NCBI RefSeq assembly: GCF_004343075.1
Contig: NZ_SLXP01000002.1
Location: forward strand, 1-64,000
Source of the DNA: Rhodovulum marinum
Lineage (GTDB): Bacteria; Pseudomonadota; Alphaproteobacteria; Rhodobacterales; Rhodobacteraceae
Direction: 5' to 3'
DNA: 64,000 nt
This document shows, in pieces, positions 15,651 to 25,390 of this stretch. The stretch's first letter is position 1. The number at the start of each line of letters is the position of its first letter. The position numbers and the translations under genes were made by a program. The notes under the pieces are model-generated. The model was not told the origin of the DNA. It was given only the letters and a program-made list of their open reading frames with translations, and ran no database searches.

Positions 15651-16694
15651 ATGACGATGCGCACCTTCCTCGCCGGTTCCGCCGCCATGCTGATCGGCAC
15701 CGCCGCCTGGGCAGCCGACCCCGATCTCCTGGTATTCGACTACTCGGGATTCGAGGACCCGGCCTTCCATACCAAGTACGCCGAACAGCACGGAGAGCCG
15801 CCGAGTTTCACCTTCTTCGGCGACGAGGAAGAGGCGTTCCAGAAGCTGCGCTCGGGCTTCAAGGCCGATGTCAGCCATGTTTGCGCGGGTTCGGTCACGA
15901 AATGGGTCGAGTCGGGCATCCTGGAACCCTGGGATGTCAACCGGATCACCGCCTGGGGCGACCTGAACGCCGACCTGACCGGCACCGATGTCGGCGATAC
16001 CGGCGCCGCGGTCTATTTCATTCCCTCCGATTTCGGCTCGACCGCCATCGCCTACAACACCGACGAGGTTCCGACCGAAGACGTGGCCAGCCTGAACGTG
16101 TTCAAGGACCCGAAATACGAAGGCCGCGTCACCCTGCCCGACAACGTGGACGACGCCTATGCACTTGCCTACCTGGCGACCGGCACCACGAACTGGACCA
16201 ATGCCACGGACGAACAGTTCCAGGCCGCCTCCGCCTGGCTGCGCGAGGTGCATCCCAATTTGCGCACCTACTGGGTGGACCCGGCGGAACTTGCGCAGCT
16301 TCTGGCCACCGGCGAGGTGCTGATCGCCTGGGCCTGGAACGAAACCGTCCCGACCATGGCCGACGAGGGATTCCCCATCGGCTTTCAGCGTGAACCGGCC
16401 GAGGGTTCGTCGCTTTGGTTGTGCGGCTACGTGAACCTCAAGGATGGCGAGGGCTCCGAGGACAAGGCGTATGACTTCATGAACGCGCTGCTCGATCCGT
16501 CCTCGACCCAGGCGCTGCTGGATGCGGGCTATGGCCACTCCAACGCCACGGCGATGGCGGGGATCGGCGACGAGGCGCTGACCGCGGTCGGGCTTGGCCC
16601 GATCGACGCGCCCGTCCTGGCCCAGCTGCCGATGCCGGGCGAGTTGCGCGAAAAGCAATCGGCCGAGCTCGAGAAGATCAAGGCCGGTTTCTGA
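15651..16694 (+). CDS. Periplasmic extracellular solute-binding protein (PotD/polyamine type)
   Basis: The 347-residue protein has a cleavable signal peptide (ending AAWAA) and the pattern of family 1 polyamine-type ABC binding proteins: a VFDYSGFED opening, a FIPSDFGSTAIAYNTDEV hinge strand and a LPDNVDDAY segment. It would capture a ligand, possibly a polyamine, in the periplasm. The first of two close ATGs is used, 6 bases after AGGGA. There is no ATP-binding or permease gene next to it, so its transporter must lie elsewhere. The ligand is not predictable with confidence. Confidence 0.85.
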   Translation: MTMRTFLAGSAAMLIGTAAWAADPDLLVFDYSGFEDPAFHTKYAEQHGEPPSFTFFGDEEEAFQKLRSGFKADVSHVCAGSVTKWVESGILEPWDVNRITAWGDLNADLTGTDVGDTGAAVYFIPSDFGSTAIAYNTDEVPTEDVASLNVFKDPKYEGRVTLPDNVDDAYALAYLATGTTNWTNATDEQFQAASAWLREVHPNLRTYWVDPAELAQLLATGEVLIAWAWNETVPTMADEGFPIGFQREPAEGSSLWLCGYVNLKDGEGSEDKAYDFMNALLDPSSTQALLDAGYGHSNATAMAGIGDEALTAVGLGPIDAPVLAQLPMPGELREKQSAELEKIKAGF

Positions 16695-16705
16695 CACCTG
16701 CCGCG

Positions 16706-16731
16706 CGCCGCCCCGTCCCCGGGGCGGCGCA
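16706..16731. terminator. 10-bp GC hairpin after the solute-binding protein gene
   Basis: GCGCCGCCCC (16706-16715) pairs exactly with GGGGCGGCGC (16722-16731) around a six-base loop. It begins 12 bases after the stop codon. There is no U-tract, so it may be a message-stabilising 3' stem or a weak terminator. Confidence 0.5.
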
Positions 16732-16968
16732 ATCCCGCCCCCGCGGGCTGTGCTTCCCCCCTGCATGCCGGCGCGTCCCTTTTTTCTGGCACCGGCGCCC
16801 ACCACGACCCGCTCACCCGCCGCAGCGGCGGAAAACCGACCGGCCGGACGCAGCAAGAAAGAACGGACGATTTTTTCGCGGTTTCGCGTTAGGCTGAGTC
16901 GCGGTATGCGGTATTGCGCCGCGCGGTAACACGCCACAGGTTCGGCCCATCAACCAGAGGTGACCGAC

Positions 16969-17931
16969 ATGACGAAACATCTTTCCCCCCTCGCCTTCGC
17001 CCTTGCCCTGCTGGCCCAGCCGGTCTTGGCCCAGGACGCCGGGTTCGGTCCGCTGATCGACGCCCAGTCCCTTGCCGGGGCGCGCGAAACCGTCGACCCG
17101 CTGATCCTCGACATCCGCCCCGGCAAGGTCGAGGACAGCGAAAAGACCCATTTCGAGGTCGGCCATATCCCCGGCGCGGTGCATGCGCCCTATAACCTGT
17201 TCCGCGGCCCCAAGGAAAACCCCGGCGCCCTGATCCCCGAGGACAAGCTGACAGAGGTGCTGCGCAGTCTGGGCGTCACCCTCGACCGGCCAACGGTTAT
17301 TGTTCACCAAGGCACCGACCAGACCGATTTCGGCTCTGCCGCGCGGGTCTACTGGACGCTGAAATCCAGCGGGGTCAGCCCGCTGGCCATCCTGAATGGC
17401 GGCATGAACGCGTGGCAAGAGGCGAAGCTGCCGGTGGAAACCGGCCCCGTCACACCAACACCCAGCGACGTGACGATAAGCTTCTCGCACGAATGGCTTG
17501 CCACCACCGGGGATGTCGAACAGATCGTGGCAGGCACGCAGCCGGGCGAGTTGATCGACGCGCGCACCCAGGCCTTCTGGGAAGGCAACGCCAAGCATGA
17601 CGCCGCCGCCCGCCCCGGCACCTTGCCCCAGTCGCGCTATTTCACCCATTCGAACTGGTTCGGGTCGGACCGTCCGGCCCTGATCGAACCGGGAGTCGTC
17701 GAACGCCTCGCCGCCGAAAACGGATTCGGACAGGGCGACCAGCTGGTGTCGTTCTGCAATACCGGCCACTGGGCGGCCACCAACTGGTTCGCCCTCAGCG
17801 AACTGGCCGGGATCGAGGGCGTGCGCCTTTACCCCGAGTCCATGGTCGGCTGGTCCAGTGCGGGGAACGAGATGGCCAATGTCCCGGGGCCGATCCGCAA
17901 CCTGTGGAACCGCGTGACCGGCAAGTATTGA
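16969..17931 (+). CDS. Periplasmic tandem-rhodanese sulfurtransferase
   Basis: The 320-residue protein has a signal peptide (to about residue 21, ...VLAQ) and two rhodanese domains. The N-terminal one is degenerate, with VHQGTDQTDFG in place of a cysteine loop. The C-terminal one carries the active cysteine C263 in SFCNTGHWA. It should transfer sulfane sulfur, for example from thiosulfate, in the periplasm. ATG 16969 is chosen over GTG 16960 because AGAGGTG is correctly spaced before it. The gene is followed after 7 bp by a YeeE/YedE transporter gene, which points to thiosulfate handling. Confidence 0.88.
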   Translation: MTKHLSPLAFALALLAQPVLAQDAGFGPLIDAQSLAGARETVDPLILDIRPGKVEDSEKTHFEVGHIPGAVHAPYNLFRGPKENPGALIPEDKLTEVLRSLGVTLDRPTVIVHQGTDQTDFGSAARVYWTLKSSGVSPLAILNGGMNAWQEAKLPVETGPVTPTPSDVTISFSHEWLATTGDVEQIVAGTQPGELIDARTQAFWEGNAKHDAAARPGTLPQSRYFTHSNWFGSDRPALIEPGVVERLAAENGFGQGDQLVSFCNTGHWAATNWFALSELAGIEGVRLYPESMVGWSSAGNEMANVPGPIRNLWNRVTGKY

Positions 17932-17938
17932 GGCATCC

Positions 17939-19063
17939 ATGACAGACACCCCCCTCGAGGCGCGCATCGCGCCGCGGCTGAAGGGCCGCGCCCTGGCGGT
18001 TCTGATGGCGCTTGTGGCCGCACTTGCGGTAGCGGCGCTGGCCGGACCGCGCTACGGCGCGCTTCTGCTGATCGGGCTGGGCTTCGGCATCGCGATGGAG
18101 GGGCTGCGCTTCGGTTTCACCGGGCCGTGGCGGCGGTTGATCCTGTTTCGCGATGCCACGGGCATGGTGGCACAGATGATCTGTATCGGCCTCGTCGCGG
18201 TCGCGGCCTTCCCCCTTCTCGCGTCCAACCCGACCGAACTGTCCGGGGCGCATGCGCCGGTGGGCTATGCGATGATCGGCGGCGCCTTCGTGTTCGGGAT
18301 GTGCATGCAGATCGTGCTGGGCTGCGGATCGGGCACATTGGTCAATGCCGGCTCCGGCAACATCGTCAGCGCCGTGGCGCTGCCCTTCTTTGCCTTGGGC
18401 AGTTTCGCGGGGGCCTATCACCTGACCTGGTGGACCGGGTTGGGCAGCCTGCCGGTGGCGGCGCTGTCCGGTCCCTTCGGCCTCGCGCTGACGCTTCTGG
18501 CGCTGGCCTCTGTCGCGGGCATCGCGCTGGCCGTTGCCGAACCGGGCAAGCGGAAGCTGCCCGGTCGACTGTGGGCCGCGGCACTGATCGTGGCGGGGCT
18601 TGCGATCCTGCACCTGGTGGTGGCGGGACAGCCCTGGGGCGTGGTCTACGGGCTGGGGCTGTGGGTGGCCAAGGGCGCGGTGGCGCTGGGCGCCGACCTG
18701 TCGGGCTCGCCGTTCTGGGCCGCGCCCGGCAATGTCGAACGCCTCGAACAAAGCATGCTGACCGACATCACCTCGTTGACCGATATCGGCCTGATCGCCG
18801 GGGCCGCGCTGGCCGCGTGGTGGCGTGACGGGCTGACCGCGCGGGTCAAGGGCCACCCGGTGCACGCATGGGTCGCGGTGATCGTCGCGGGGTTCCTGCT
18901 GGGCTATTCCTCGCGGTTGGCCTTCGGCTGCAATATCGGCGCTCTGTTCAGCGGTGTGTCGACTGGAAGCCTGCATGGCTGGGCGTGGTTCGCCGCCGCG
19001 TTTACCGGGTCATGGTACGGCATCAAGCTGCGCCCCTATCTCGGGCTGGAGCCGCGCCGATGA
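17939..19063 (+). CDS. YeeE/YedE family (TsuA-like) sulfur-compound transporter
   Basis: The 374-residue inner-membrane protein has about ten membrane segments and the conserved cysteine loops of thiosulfate transporters: C122 and C129 in FGMCMQIVLGCGSGTL and C331 in LAFGCNIGALFSGVSTGS. Characterised relatives move thiosulfate across the membrane by relay between such cysteines. It is co-transcribed with the upstream rhodanese and overlaps the next small gene by ATGA. The substrate is inferred from the family and the rhodanese neighbour. Confidence 0.88.
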   Translation: MTDTPLEARIAPRLKGRALAVLMALVAALAVAALAGPRYGALLLIGLGFGIAMEGLRFGFTGPWRRLILFRDATGMVAQMICIGLVAVAAFPLLASNPTELSGAHAPVGYAMIGGAFVFGMCMQIVLGCGSGTLVNAGSGNIVSAVALPFFALGSFAGAYHLTWWTGLGSLPVAALSGPFGLALTLLALASVAGIALAVAEPGKRKLPGRLWAAALIVAGLAILHLVVAGQPWGVVYGLGLWVAKGAVALGADLSGSPFWAAPGNVERLEQSMLTDITSLTDIGLIAGAALAAWWRDGLTARVKGHPVHAWVAVIVAGFLLGYSSRLAFGCNIGALFSGVSTGSLHGWAWFAAAFTGSWYGIKLRPYLGLEPRR

Positions 19064-19230
19064 CCCGCTTGCCCGTCGTGATCGCCCTTCTGGCCGCGGT
19101 CGCCGCGCTTCTGGCGCTTGACCTTGCGACCTCGCACCCGCTCGACCCCTTCGCCGCGCCGCCCCTGATGGCGCTGGGTTCGGGGCAGGCATCGGGTGGG
19201 GCGCATTGCGCCTCGCTGCCGGGCCAATGA
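19060..19230 (+). CDS. Small membrane-anchored protein after the YeeE gene
   Basis: This 56-residue frame begins with an ATG that overlaps the YeeE stop (ATGA). It has one N-terminal hydrophobic segment (VVIALLAAVAALLALDLA) and a glycine-rich tail containing a single cysteine (GGAHCASLPGQ). The tight coupling and the lone cysteine suggest a sulfur-relay or transporter accessory role, but I do not recognise a family and the function is unknown. Confidence 0.6.
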   Translation: MTRLPVVIALLAAVAALLALDLATSHPLDPFAAPPLMALGSGQASGGAHCASLPGQ

Positions 19231-19243
19231 GCAACCACACCCC

Positions 19244-19272
19244 TTGATCGACCCGCAGAAGGCGCCTACATT
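19244..19272 (+). promoter_or_regulatory. Sigma70-type promoter of the tmRNA gene
   Basis: TTGATC (19244-19249) and TACATT (19267-19272) are separated by exactly 17 bp. They lie just before the expected 5' end of the permuted tmRNA precursor, giving a start near 19279. Both hexamers deviate from consensus by two bases. Confidence 0.55.
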
Positions 19273-19278
19273 CGCTTC

Positions 19279-19590
19279 GTCTCGCAAGGGACTATGGCGA
19301 TAAACGCGCCCGTAATAAGCGGATCGGACCCGGGGGCGGTACCCGGCGGCTCCACCAAAAATCCCACATTGGCGGGATCATGGGGCCGAAACAGGATCGA
19401 CGGACGTCTAAAGGGGTTTTGCTTTCGCCCGGTGAGCTACCACCGTTATCGGTGCAAGCATGATAGTTGCCAATGACAACCGTGCTCCGGTGGCGCTGGC
19501 CGCGTAAGCGGTCCGCAAAACCAAATTTAAGCCCTTGCGTCTAGCAACGTAAGGCGGGGTTCGCAGGCACCTGGCAACAGAAGCCTGCAC
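19279..19590 (+). ncRNA. ssrA: Two-piece (circularly permuted) tmRNA
   Basis: The acceptor piece comes first and ends CGGCTCCACCA at 19357. After a short intervening loop the coding piece begins GGGGCCG at 19382, which pairs with CGGCTCC of the acceptor end to rebuild the tRNA-like stem. The tag frame starts with GCC at 19469 and reads ANDNRAPVALAA, with TAA at 19505-19507. This permuted order is the alphaproteobacterial form. It rescues stalled ribosomes and tags products for ClpXP. The 5' and 3' limits are estimates; a terminal GCAGGC/GCCTGC stem at 19563-19588 closes the coding piece. The ClpXP adaptor sspB is about 2 kb downstream. Confidence 0.92.
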
Positions 19591-19749
19591 TTTCCCCGAT
19601 TTTCGTTCTGAAACCACGCTTTCGCCGGTGGCCGTCACCCGCAACCCTGGGCCTGCTTCCGTCGCGGAACTGATCACGCCAACAGCGATCGAAACACTTC
19701 GCTAACGCTTTTGCGCGACAAGGGCAGAGGAAACCGGAGGATCGCGCCA

Positions 19750-20175
19750 ATGGACAGGGTCGCACGGCTGGAGGACTGGTACCGCCGCGTCTATATCGAC
19801 GGCGATTTCGATGCGGTGGGCACCCTGTTCACCGACAGCACCCGCGCCGAAGGACTGATGGACGGGATGCAGGTCGGCCCCGAGGATATCGCGGTTTTCG
19901 CGATGGCCTTGGTGCACCTGGTCGAAAAGCCGCGCTTTCGGATCGTGAAGGCGATCGAGTCGGGGGACTGGCTGTCCGCCCTGATCGAATGCGAGGCCGA
20001 GCGCCCCGAAGATGGCACGCCGCTGCGCGTGATGGGCCAGTTGATGGCCCGCTTCGATGGCGAAAGTATCGCCGAGGCCTATAACTGCTTCGATTTCGTT
20101 TCCTTCTTCGAGCAGTTGGGCCTTTTGCCGGCCCATACCGTCGCCATCGGGATGAGCGGGCAGCAAATCTGCTGA
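19750..20175 (+). CDS. NTF2-like / SnoaL-type small protein
   Basis: The 141-residue protein begins MDRVARLEDWYRRVYIDGDFDAV and shows the alternating helix/strand pattern of the NTF2/SnoaL cone fold (FRIVKAIESGDWLSALIECEAE). Such proteins range from cyclases to ligand-binding modules, so no reaction is assigned. ATG 19750 is chosen because GGAGG lies about 10 bases upstream; the frame is open earlier but without a site. It stands alone between ssrA and chrA. Confidence 0.7.
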   Translation: MDRVARLEDWYRRVYIDGDFDAVGTLFTDSTRAEGLMDGMQVGPEDIAVFAMALVHLVEKPRFRIVKAIESGDWLSALIECEAERPEDGTPLRVMGQLMARFDGESIAEAYNCFDFVSFFEQLGLLPAHTVAIGMSGQQIC

Positions 20176-20245
20176 CACCGCGGGTCGGCGCTGACCGCTT
20201 GCCAATGTCATCGCCTTGTCGCGCGCAGCCCGCTATGACGGGGCC

Positions 20246-21511
20246 ATGACCGCCCCTGCGCCCTCGCTCTCCGAACTGACCCGCGTTTTCGGGCGCATCG
20301 GCCTTATCTCCTTTGGTGGACCTGCCGCGCAAATCGCCCTGATGCATCGCGAACTGGTCGAAACCCGTGGCTGGCTGGACGAGGCGGGCTTCCTGCGCGC
20401 CCTCAGTTTCTGCATGCTGCTGCCGGGCCCCGAGGCGATGCAGCTGGCCACCTTCGCGGGCTGGCGGCTTCGGGGCGTGCCGGGCGGGCTGATCGCGGGC
20501 ACGCTGTTCGTCGCGCCCGGCGCGGCGGTCATCCTGGCCCTGGCGGCCGGCTATGCCGCCTGGGGCGCCGTGCCCCTGGCCCAGGCGCTGTTTCTGGGCA
20601 TCCAGGCGACCGTCGTGGTGATCGTGCTACAGGCATTGACCCGGCTCGGGCAGAAGGCGCTGAAAACCCCCGCCCGCTGGGCGCTGGCGGGGCTGTCCTT
20701 CCTCGCCATCTTCGCGTTCGCCCTGCCCTTCCCCCTGATCATCGCGGTCGCCGCATTCTGGGGGTATGCCACCGCCTGCGGAGCGCCGCCCCCCCTTACG
20801 GCCCGGTCCGAACGTCCCCGCACCGGGCGGACGATTGCCCTTTGGGGGGCACTTTGGTTCGCGCCGGTTGCCGCTCTTCACGCGATGGGGGGCGGCCTGC
20901 TGTCCGAGATCGCCGCCTTTTTCTCAAAGCTTGCCGCGCTGACCTTCGGCGGCGCCTACGCGGTGCTGGCCTGGATGGCGCAAGAGGTGGTCGCAACCCG
21001 CGGCTGGCTGAGCCCCGAACAGATGATCGACGCCCTGGGGCTTGCCGAAACGACGCCCGGACCGCTGATCTTGGTCACCCAGTTCGTGGGCTTCCTCGCA
21101 GGCCAGCAGGCGGGGGGCTGGGCGCTCGGCCTCGCCGCCGCCGCGGTCACGCTTTGGGTCACTTTCGTGCCCTGCTTCCTGTGGATCTTCGCAGGCGCTC
21201 CATATGTCGACCGGCTGGCCGGCTTTCCGCGCCTGTCGGCCGCGCTGGACGCGGTGACCGCGGCCGTGGTCGGCGTCATCCTGAACCTGTCGCTGTGGTT
21301 CGCCGCCCATGTCGCCTTTGACCGTGTCGACCGGATCACCGCCGGACCTCTCGACATGATCGTGCCCACCTGGACCAGCTTTCAACCCGCCGCCGCGGTG
21401 CTCGGCGCCCTGGCCGCACTGCTGCTTCTGGTGCTGCGCTGGCCACTGCCGGGGGTGCTGGTGCTGATGGCCGGGGCAGGCGTGCTCGCAGACGGCGGAT
21501 TTTTCCTCTAG
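20246..21511 (+). CDS. chrA: Chromate transporter, ChrA family (long chain)
   Basis: The 421-residue inner-membrane protein consists of two homologous halves, each with the CHR signature. The first has GLISFGGPAAQIALMHRELV and LLPGPEAMQLATFAGW; the second has LTFGGAYAVLAWM and TTPGPLILVTQFVGFLAG. Long ChrA proteins export chromate, sometimes linked to sulfate status. ATG 20246 opens directly on the first domain. No chrB-type regulator is adjacent. Specificity for chromate is by family only. Confidence 0.88.
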   Translation: MTAPAPSLSELTRVFGRIGLISFGGPAAQIALMHRELVETRGWLDEAGFLRALSFCMLLPGPEAMQLATFAGWRLRGVPGGLIAGTLFVAPGAAVILALAAGYAAWGAVPLAQALFLGIQATVVVIVLQALTRLGQKALKTPARWALAGLSFLAIFAFALPFPLIIAVAAFWGYATACGAPPPLTARSERPRTGRTIALWGALWFAPVAALHAMGGGLLSEIAAFFSKLAALTFGGAYAVLAWMAQEVVATRGWLSPEQMIDALGLAETTPGPLILVTQFVGFLAGQQAGGWALGLAAAAVTLWVTFVPCFLWIFAGAPYVDRLAGFPRLSAALDAVTAAVVGVILNLSLWFAAHVAFDRVDRITAGPLDMIVPTWTSFQPAAAVLGALAALLLLVLRWPLPGVLVLMAGAGVLADGGFFL

Positions 21512-21574
21512 CCCCTTCCCCTGTCATCCGAATCCCCTATGCTGGGGGCCACTCAACCCAAGGGTACATCGGCG

Positions 21575-22075
21575 ATGTCGAACCGGATCGACTATGGCAA
21601 CCTGATGCATGCCGCGATGCGCGACCTGATCCGCAGGGTCCTGTCGCGTGTCGCCGAAACCGGTCTGCCGGGCGAGCACCATTTCTTCATCACCTTCGAC
21701 ACCACCCATCCCGATGTGGGGCTGGCCGATTGGCTGCGCGACCGTTACCCCGACGAGATGACGGTGGTGATCCAGCACTGGTTCGCCGATCTCGACGTGA
21801 CCGAGGACGGGTTTTCGGTCACGCTCAACTTCGGCGACAGCCCCGAACCGCTGTATATCCCGTTCGACGCGATCCGCACCTTCGTCGACCCCTCGGTCGA
21901 ATTCGGCCTGCGCTTCGAGACGCAGGAAAGCGACGAAGAGGACGAAGAGAGCAGCGACGCGGATAGTGTCGCCGACAGCAATGGCGCGGCCGAGGGCGAA
22001 GACAGCGACGCGCCCGCCGGTGGAACCGGACACCGCGAGGCCGAAGTCGTGAGCCTCGACAAGTTCCGCAAGTAG
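21575..22075 (+). CDS. sspB: SspB family ClpXP adaptor (alphaproteobacterial type)
   Basis: The 166-residue protein opens MSNRIDYGNLMHAAMRDLIRRVL and has the SspB tag-binding core (FITFDTTHPDVGLADWLRDRYP...IPFDAIRTFVDPSVEFGLRF). It then has a long acidic linker and a short conserved C-terminal tail (AEVVSLDKFRK) that docks on ClpX. It delivers ssrA-tagged proteins to ClpXP. It lies about 2 kb from the ssrA gene in the same orientation, although a NTF2-like gene and chrA stand between. ATG 21575 is chosen as the family start. Confidence 0.92.
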   Translation: MSNRIDYGNLMHAAMRDLIRRVLSRVAETGLPGEHHFFITFDTTHPDVGLADWLRDRYPDEMTVVIQHWFADLDVTEDGFSVTLNFGDSPEPLYIPFDAIRTFVDPSVEFGLRFETQESDEEDEESSDADSVADSNGAAEGEDSDAPAGGTGHREAEVVSLDKFRK

Positions 22076-22225
22076 GGTCCCGCGCAGCCGCCGGCCCGCG
22101 CCACCCGCTGACCGCTCCGCGAAAGGCACCGATCTAGCCGGCCTTCCGCCCGGCGCCCGATTGATCTTTCCGTCCCAGACGTTAAGACCCGGGGGGCCCA
22201 GACCCGCCACAAGGAGAGCGTGCCG

Positions 22226-23619
<1,394 letters not shown>

Positions 23620-23620
<1 letters not shown>

Positions 23621-23802
23621 TGGCCAAGGGCGTCGTCAATCTGCGCGCGGCGCGCAAGGCGAAAGCCCGCGCCGACAAGCGTGCCGAGGGCGACGCCAAC
23701 GCGGTGAAATTCGGCCGTACCAAGACCCAGAAGGCGCGCGAGGCCGCCGAGGCCGCGCGCGCCCGTTCAGTGCTCGACGCGCACAAGCGCGAGGACGAAT
23801 GA
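23620..23802 (+). CDS. DUF4169 family small basic protein
   Basis: The 60-residue protein is rich in Ala, Arg and Lys (MAKGVVNLRAARKAKARADK...HKREDE) and fits the DUF4169 family, found almost only in alphaproteobacteria and of unknown role. It overlaps the fumC stop by one base and its own stop overlaps the next gene by ATGA, so all three are translationally coupled. Confidence 0.8.
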
Positions 23803-24017
23803 CCAGCGGCCGCCCGGTCAAACGCTCGTTGACGCTGCGCGGCCACCGTACCAGCGTCTCGCTGGAAGATGCGTTCTGGATCGCCTTCCGTGAAATTGCC
23901 GCGGAAAAAGGCATGGCGATCAACGCCCTGGCCGCCGAAATCGACGCGGGCCGCGACATGGAAACCGGCCTCGCCTCGGCGATCCGGGTCTACGTCCTGC
24001 GTCATTACCGCGGCTGA
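23799..24017 (+). CDS. Ribbon-helix-helix domain protein
   Basis: The 72-residue protein has a strand KRSLTLRGHRTSVSLE followed by two helices (DAFWIAFREIAAEKGMAINAL and a C-terminal helix ending YVLRHYRG), as in the short RHH proteins common downstream of fumC in this clade. It could bind DNA as a dimer; no target is known. Its start overlaps the DUF4169 stop. It ends 20 bp before the convergent P450 gene. Confidence 0.8.
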   Translation: MTSGRPVKRSLTLRGHRTSVSLEDAFWIAFREIAAEKGMAINALAAEIDAGRDMETGLASAIRVYVLRHYRG

Positions 24018-24037
24018 CCGCCACGCGCTTGGCACGA

Positions 24038-25390
24038 TCAGGACCGGCGCGGCGATATCTCCAGCCAAATCCCCTGTTTCGCGCGCACCGTCAGATGCGC
24101 GACCGGAACCGGGTCACAGCCTGCGACACGGGCGAAACGGTAACCGCGCACCAGCATCGCCAACAACAACGGCCCTTCGATCATCGCGAATCCCGCCCCC
24201 GTGCAGACCCGCGGCCCCGCCGAGAACGGGATGAACGCCTCGCGCAGGCAGGCCCGCCCGTTCGGTGTCGCAAAACGGTCGGGGTCGAACGCATCGGGCC
24301 TTTCCCACAATCTTTCATGCCGGTGCAGGTGCCAGGGACTGATCACGATCTGGCTGCCGCGCGCGATGCGCCGGTCACGGAACCGTTCGGGCCGCTTGGC
24401 CTCGCGCACCATCATCGGCACCGGCGGGTAAAGCCGCAGCGTCTCGCGGAACACGTCGCGGGTGAAGGTCAGTCGCCCCATGTCGCCCATGGTCGGCCGG
24501 TCGGGCAACCCCGCGGCCTCGGCCGCGACGCGGTCCTGCACATCGGGGAACAGCGCCAGCAAATACAGTGCCCACGCCAATGCCGAGGCCGAAGTCTCGT
24601 GCCCGGCCAGGAAAAAGATCGCCACCTGGTCGACCATCTCGGACGCATCGAACCCGTCACCCGTTTCGGGATCGCGCGCGGTCATGATCTTGGTGGCCAG
24701 ATCGTCGGGCGCGGTCCCTCGGGCGATCTCGGCGGCGCGCTTCCGGGTCAGCGCCTCGATCAGCGTCCGAATTTCACGCGCCGTTGCCCGCGTGCGCCGA
24801 CCGTGAAACCGCGGCATCCAGCCGGGTCCCCCAACGAAGGCCCCCAGATTCAAAAGCGGCTGGCCGCGCTGATAGGCGCGGAACGCATCGAACACCGTCC
24901 GCGCAACCCCATCCTCGATCGGAAGCGAGAACAGCGTGCGAAAGATCACGTCGGCCGCGGCGTGGCTGGTGACCGCCTCGATCTCGCGAAGACCGGGTCG
25001 CAGACGGGCGACTGCCGCCGAAGCGGCATCGACCATCGCCGGAAAGGTATCGCGCAAACGTCCGCCGTCGAAGGCGGGGTCGATCAGCCGCCGCTGGCGC
25101 TCCCAGGTCGCGCCGTTCGTCACGAAGACCGACTCCCCCAAAAGCGGCGCAAGACCCGCCTGCACTCGATCCGACTTCGGGAAATCGCCGGGCCGCTCCT
25201 GCAGCACCAGCCGCACCAGGTCGGGCTGATTGACCAGGTAGGACCGAAAGAACGGCGTTCGGAACTCGGCCATCTTCGCACGGTACAGCCGGGCCGGCTG
25301 GGCCGACAGGATATCCGCCCTGAACCGGCGCAGGTAACCGGCAAGTGAGACGCGGTCGGGCCGCGAACCGGGTTTCGGCGGCAGGGTCAT
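24038..25390 (-). CDS. Cytochrome P450
   Basis: The 450-residue soluble monooxygenase has the I-helix AGHETS at 262-267, the ExxR pair ETLR at 316-319, and the heme loop FSAGPRVCTGAGFA with ligand C396. It resembles the bacterial CYP groups related to fatty-acid or terpene hydroxylases, but the substrate is not predictable. The start ATG overlaps the stop of the upstream hydrolase-like gene (ATGA), so the two are coupled. No ferredoxin or reductase gene is adjacent. Confidence 0.93.
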   Translation of the reverse strand: MTLPPKPGSRPDRVSLAGYLRRFRADILSAQPARLYRAKMAEFRTPFFRSYLVNQPDLVRLVLQERPGDFPKSDRVQAGLAPLLGESVFVTNGATWERQRRLIDPAFDGGRLRDTFPAMVDAASAAVARLRPGLREIEAVTSHAAADVIFRTLFSLPIEDGVARTVFDAFRAYQRGQPLLNLGAFVGGPGWMPRFHGRRTRATAREIRTLIEALTRKRAAEIARGTAPDDLATKIMTARDPETGDGFDASEMVDQVAIFFLAGHETSASALAWALYLLALFPDVQDRVAAEAAGLPDRPTMGDMGRLTFTRDVFRETLRLYPPVPMMVREAKRPERFRDRRIARGSQIVISPWHLHRHERLWERPDAFDPDRFATPNGRACLREAFIPFSAGPRVCTGAGFAMIEGPLLLAMLVRGYRFARVAGCDPVPVAHLTVRAKQGIWLEISPRRS

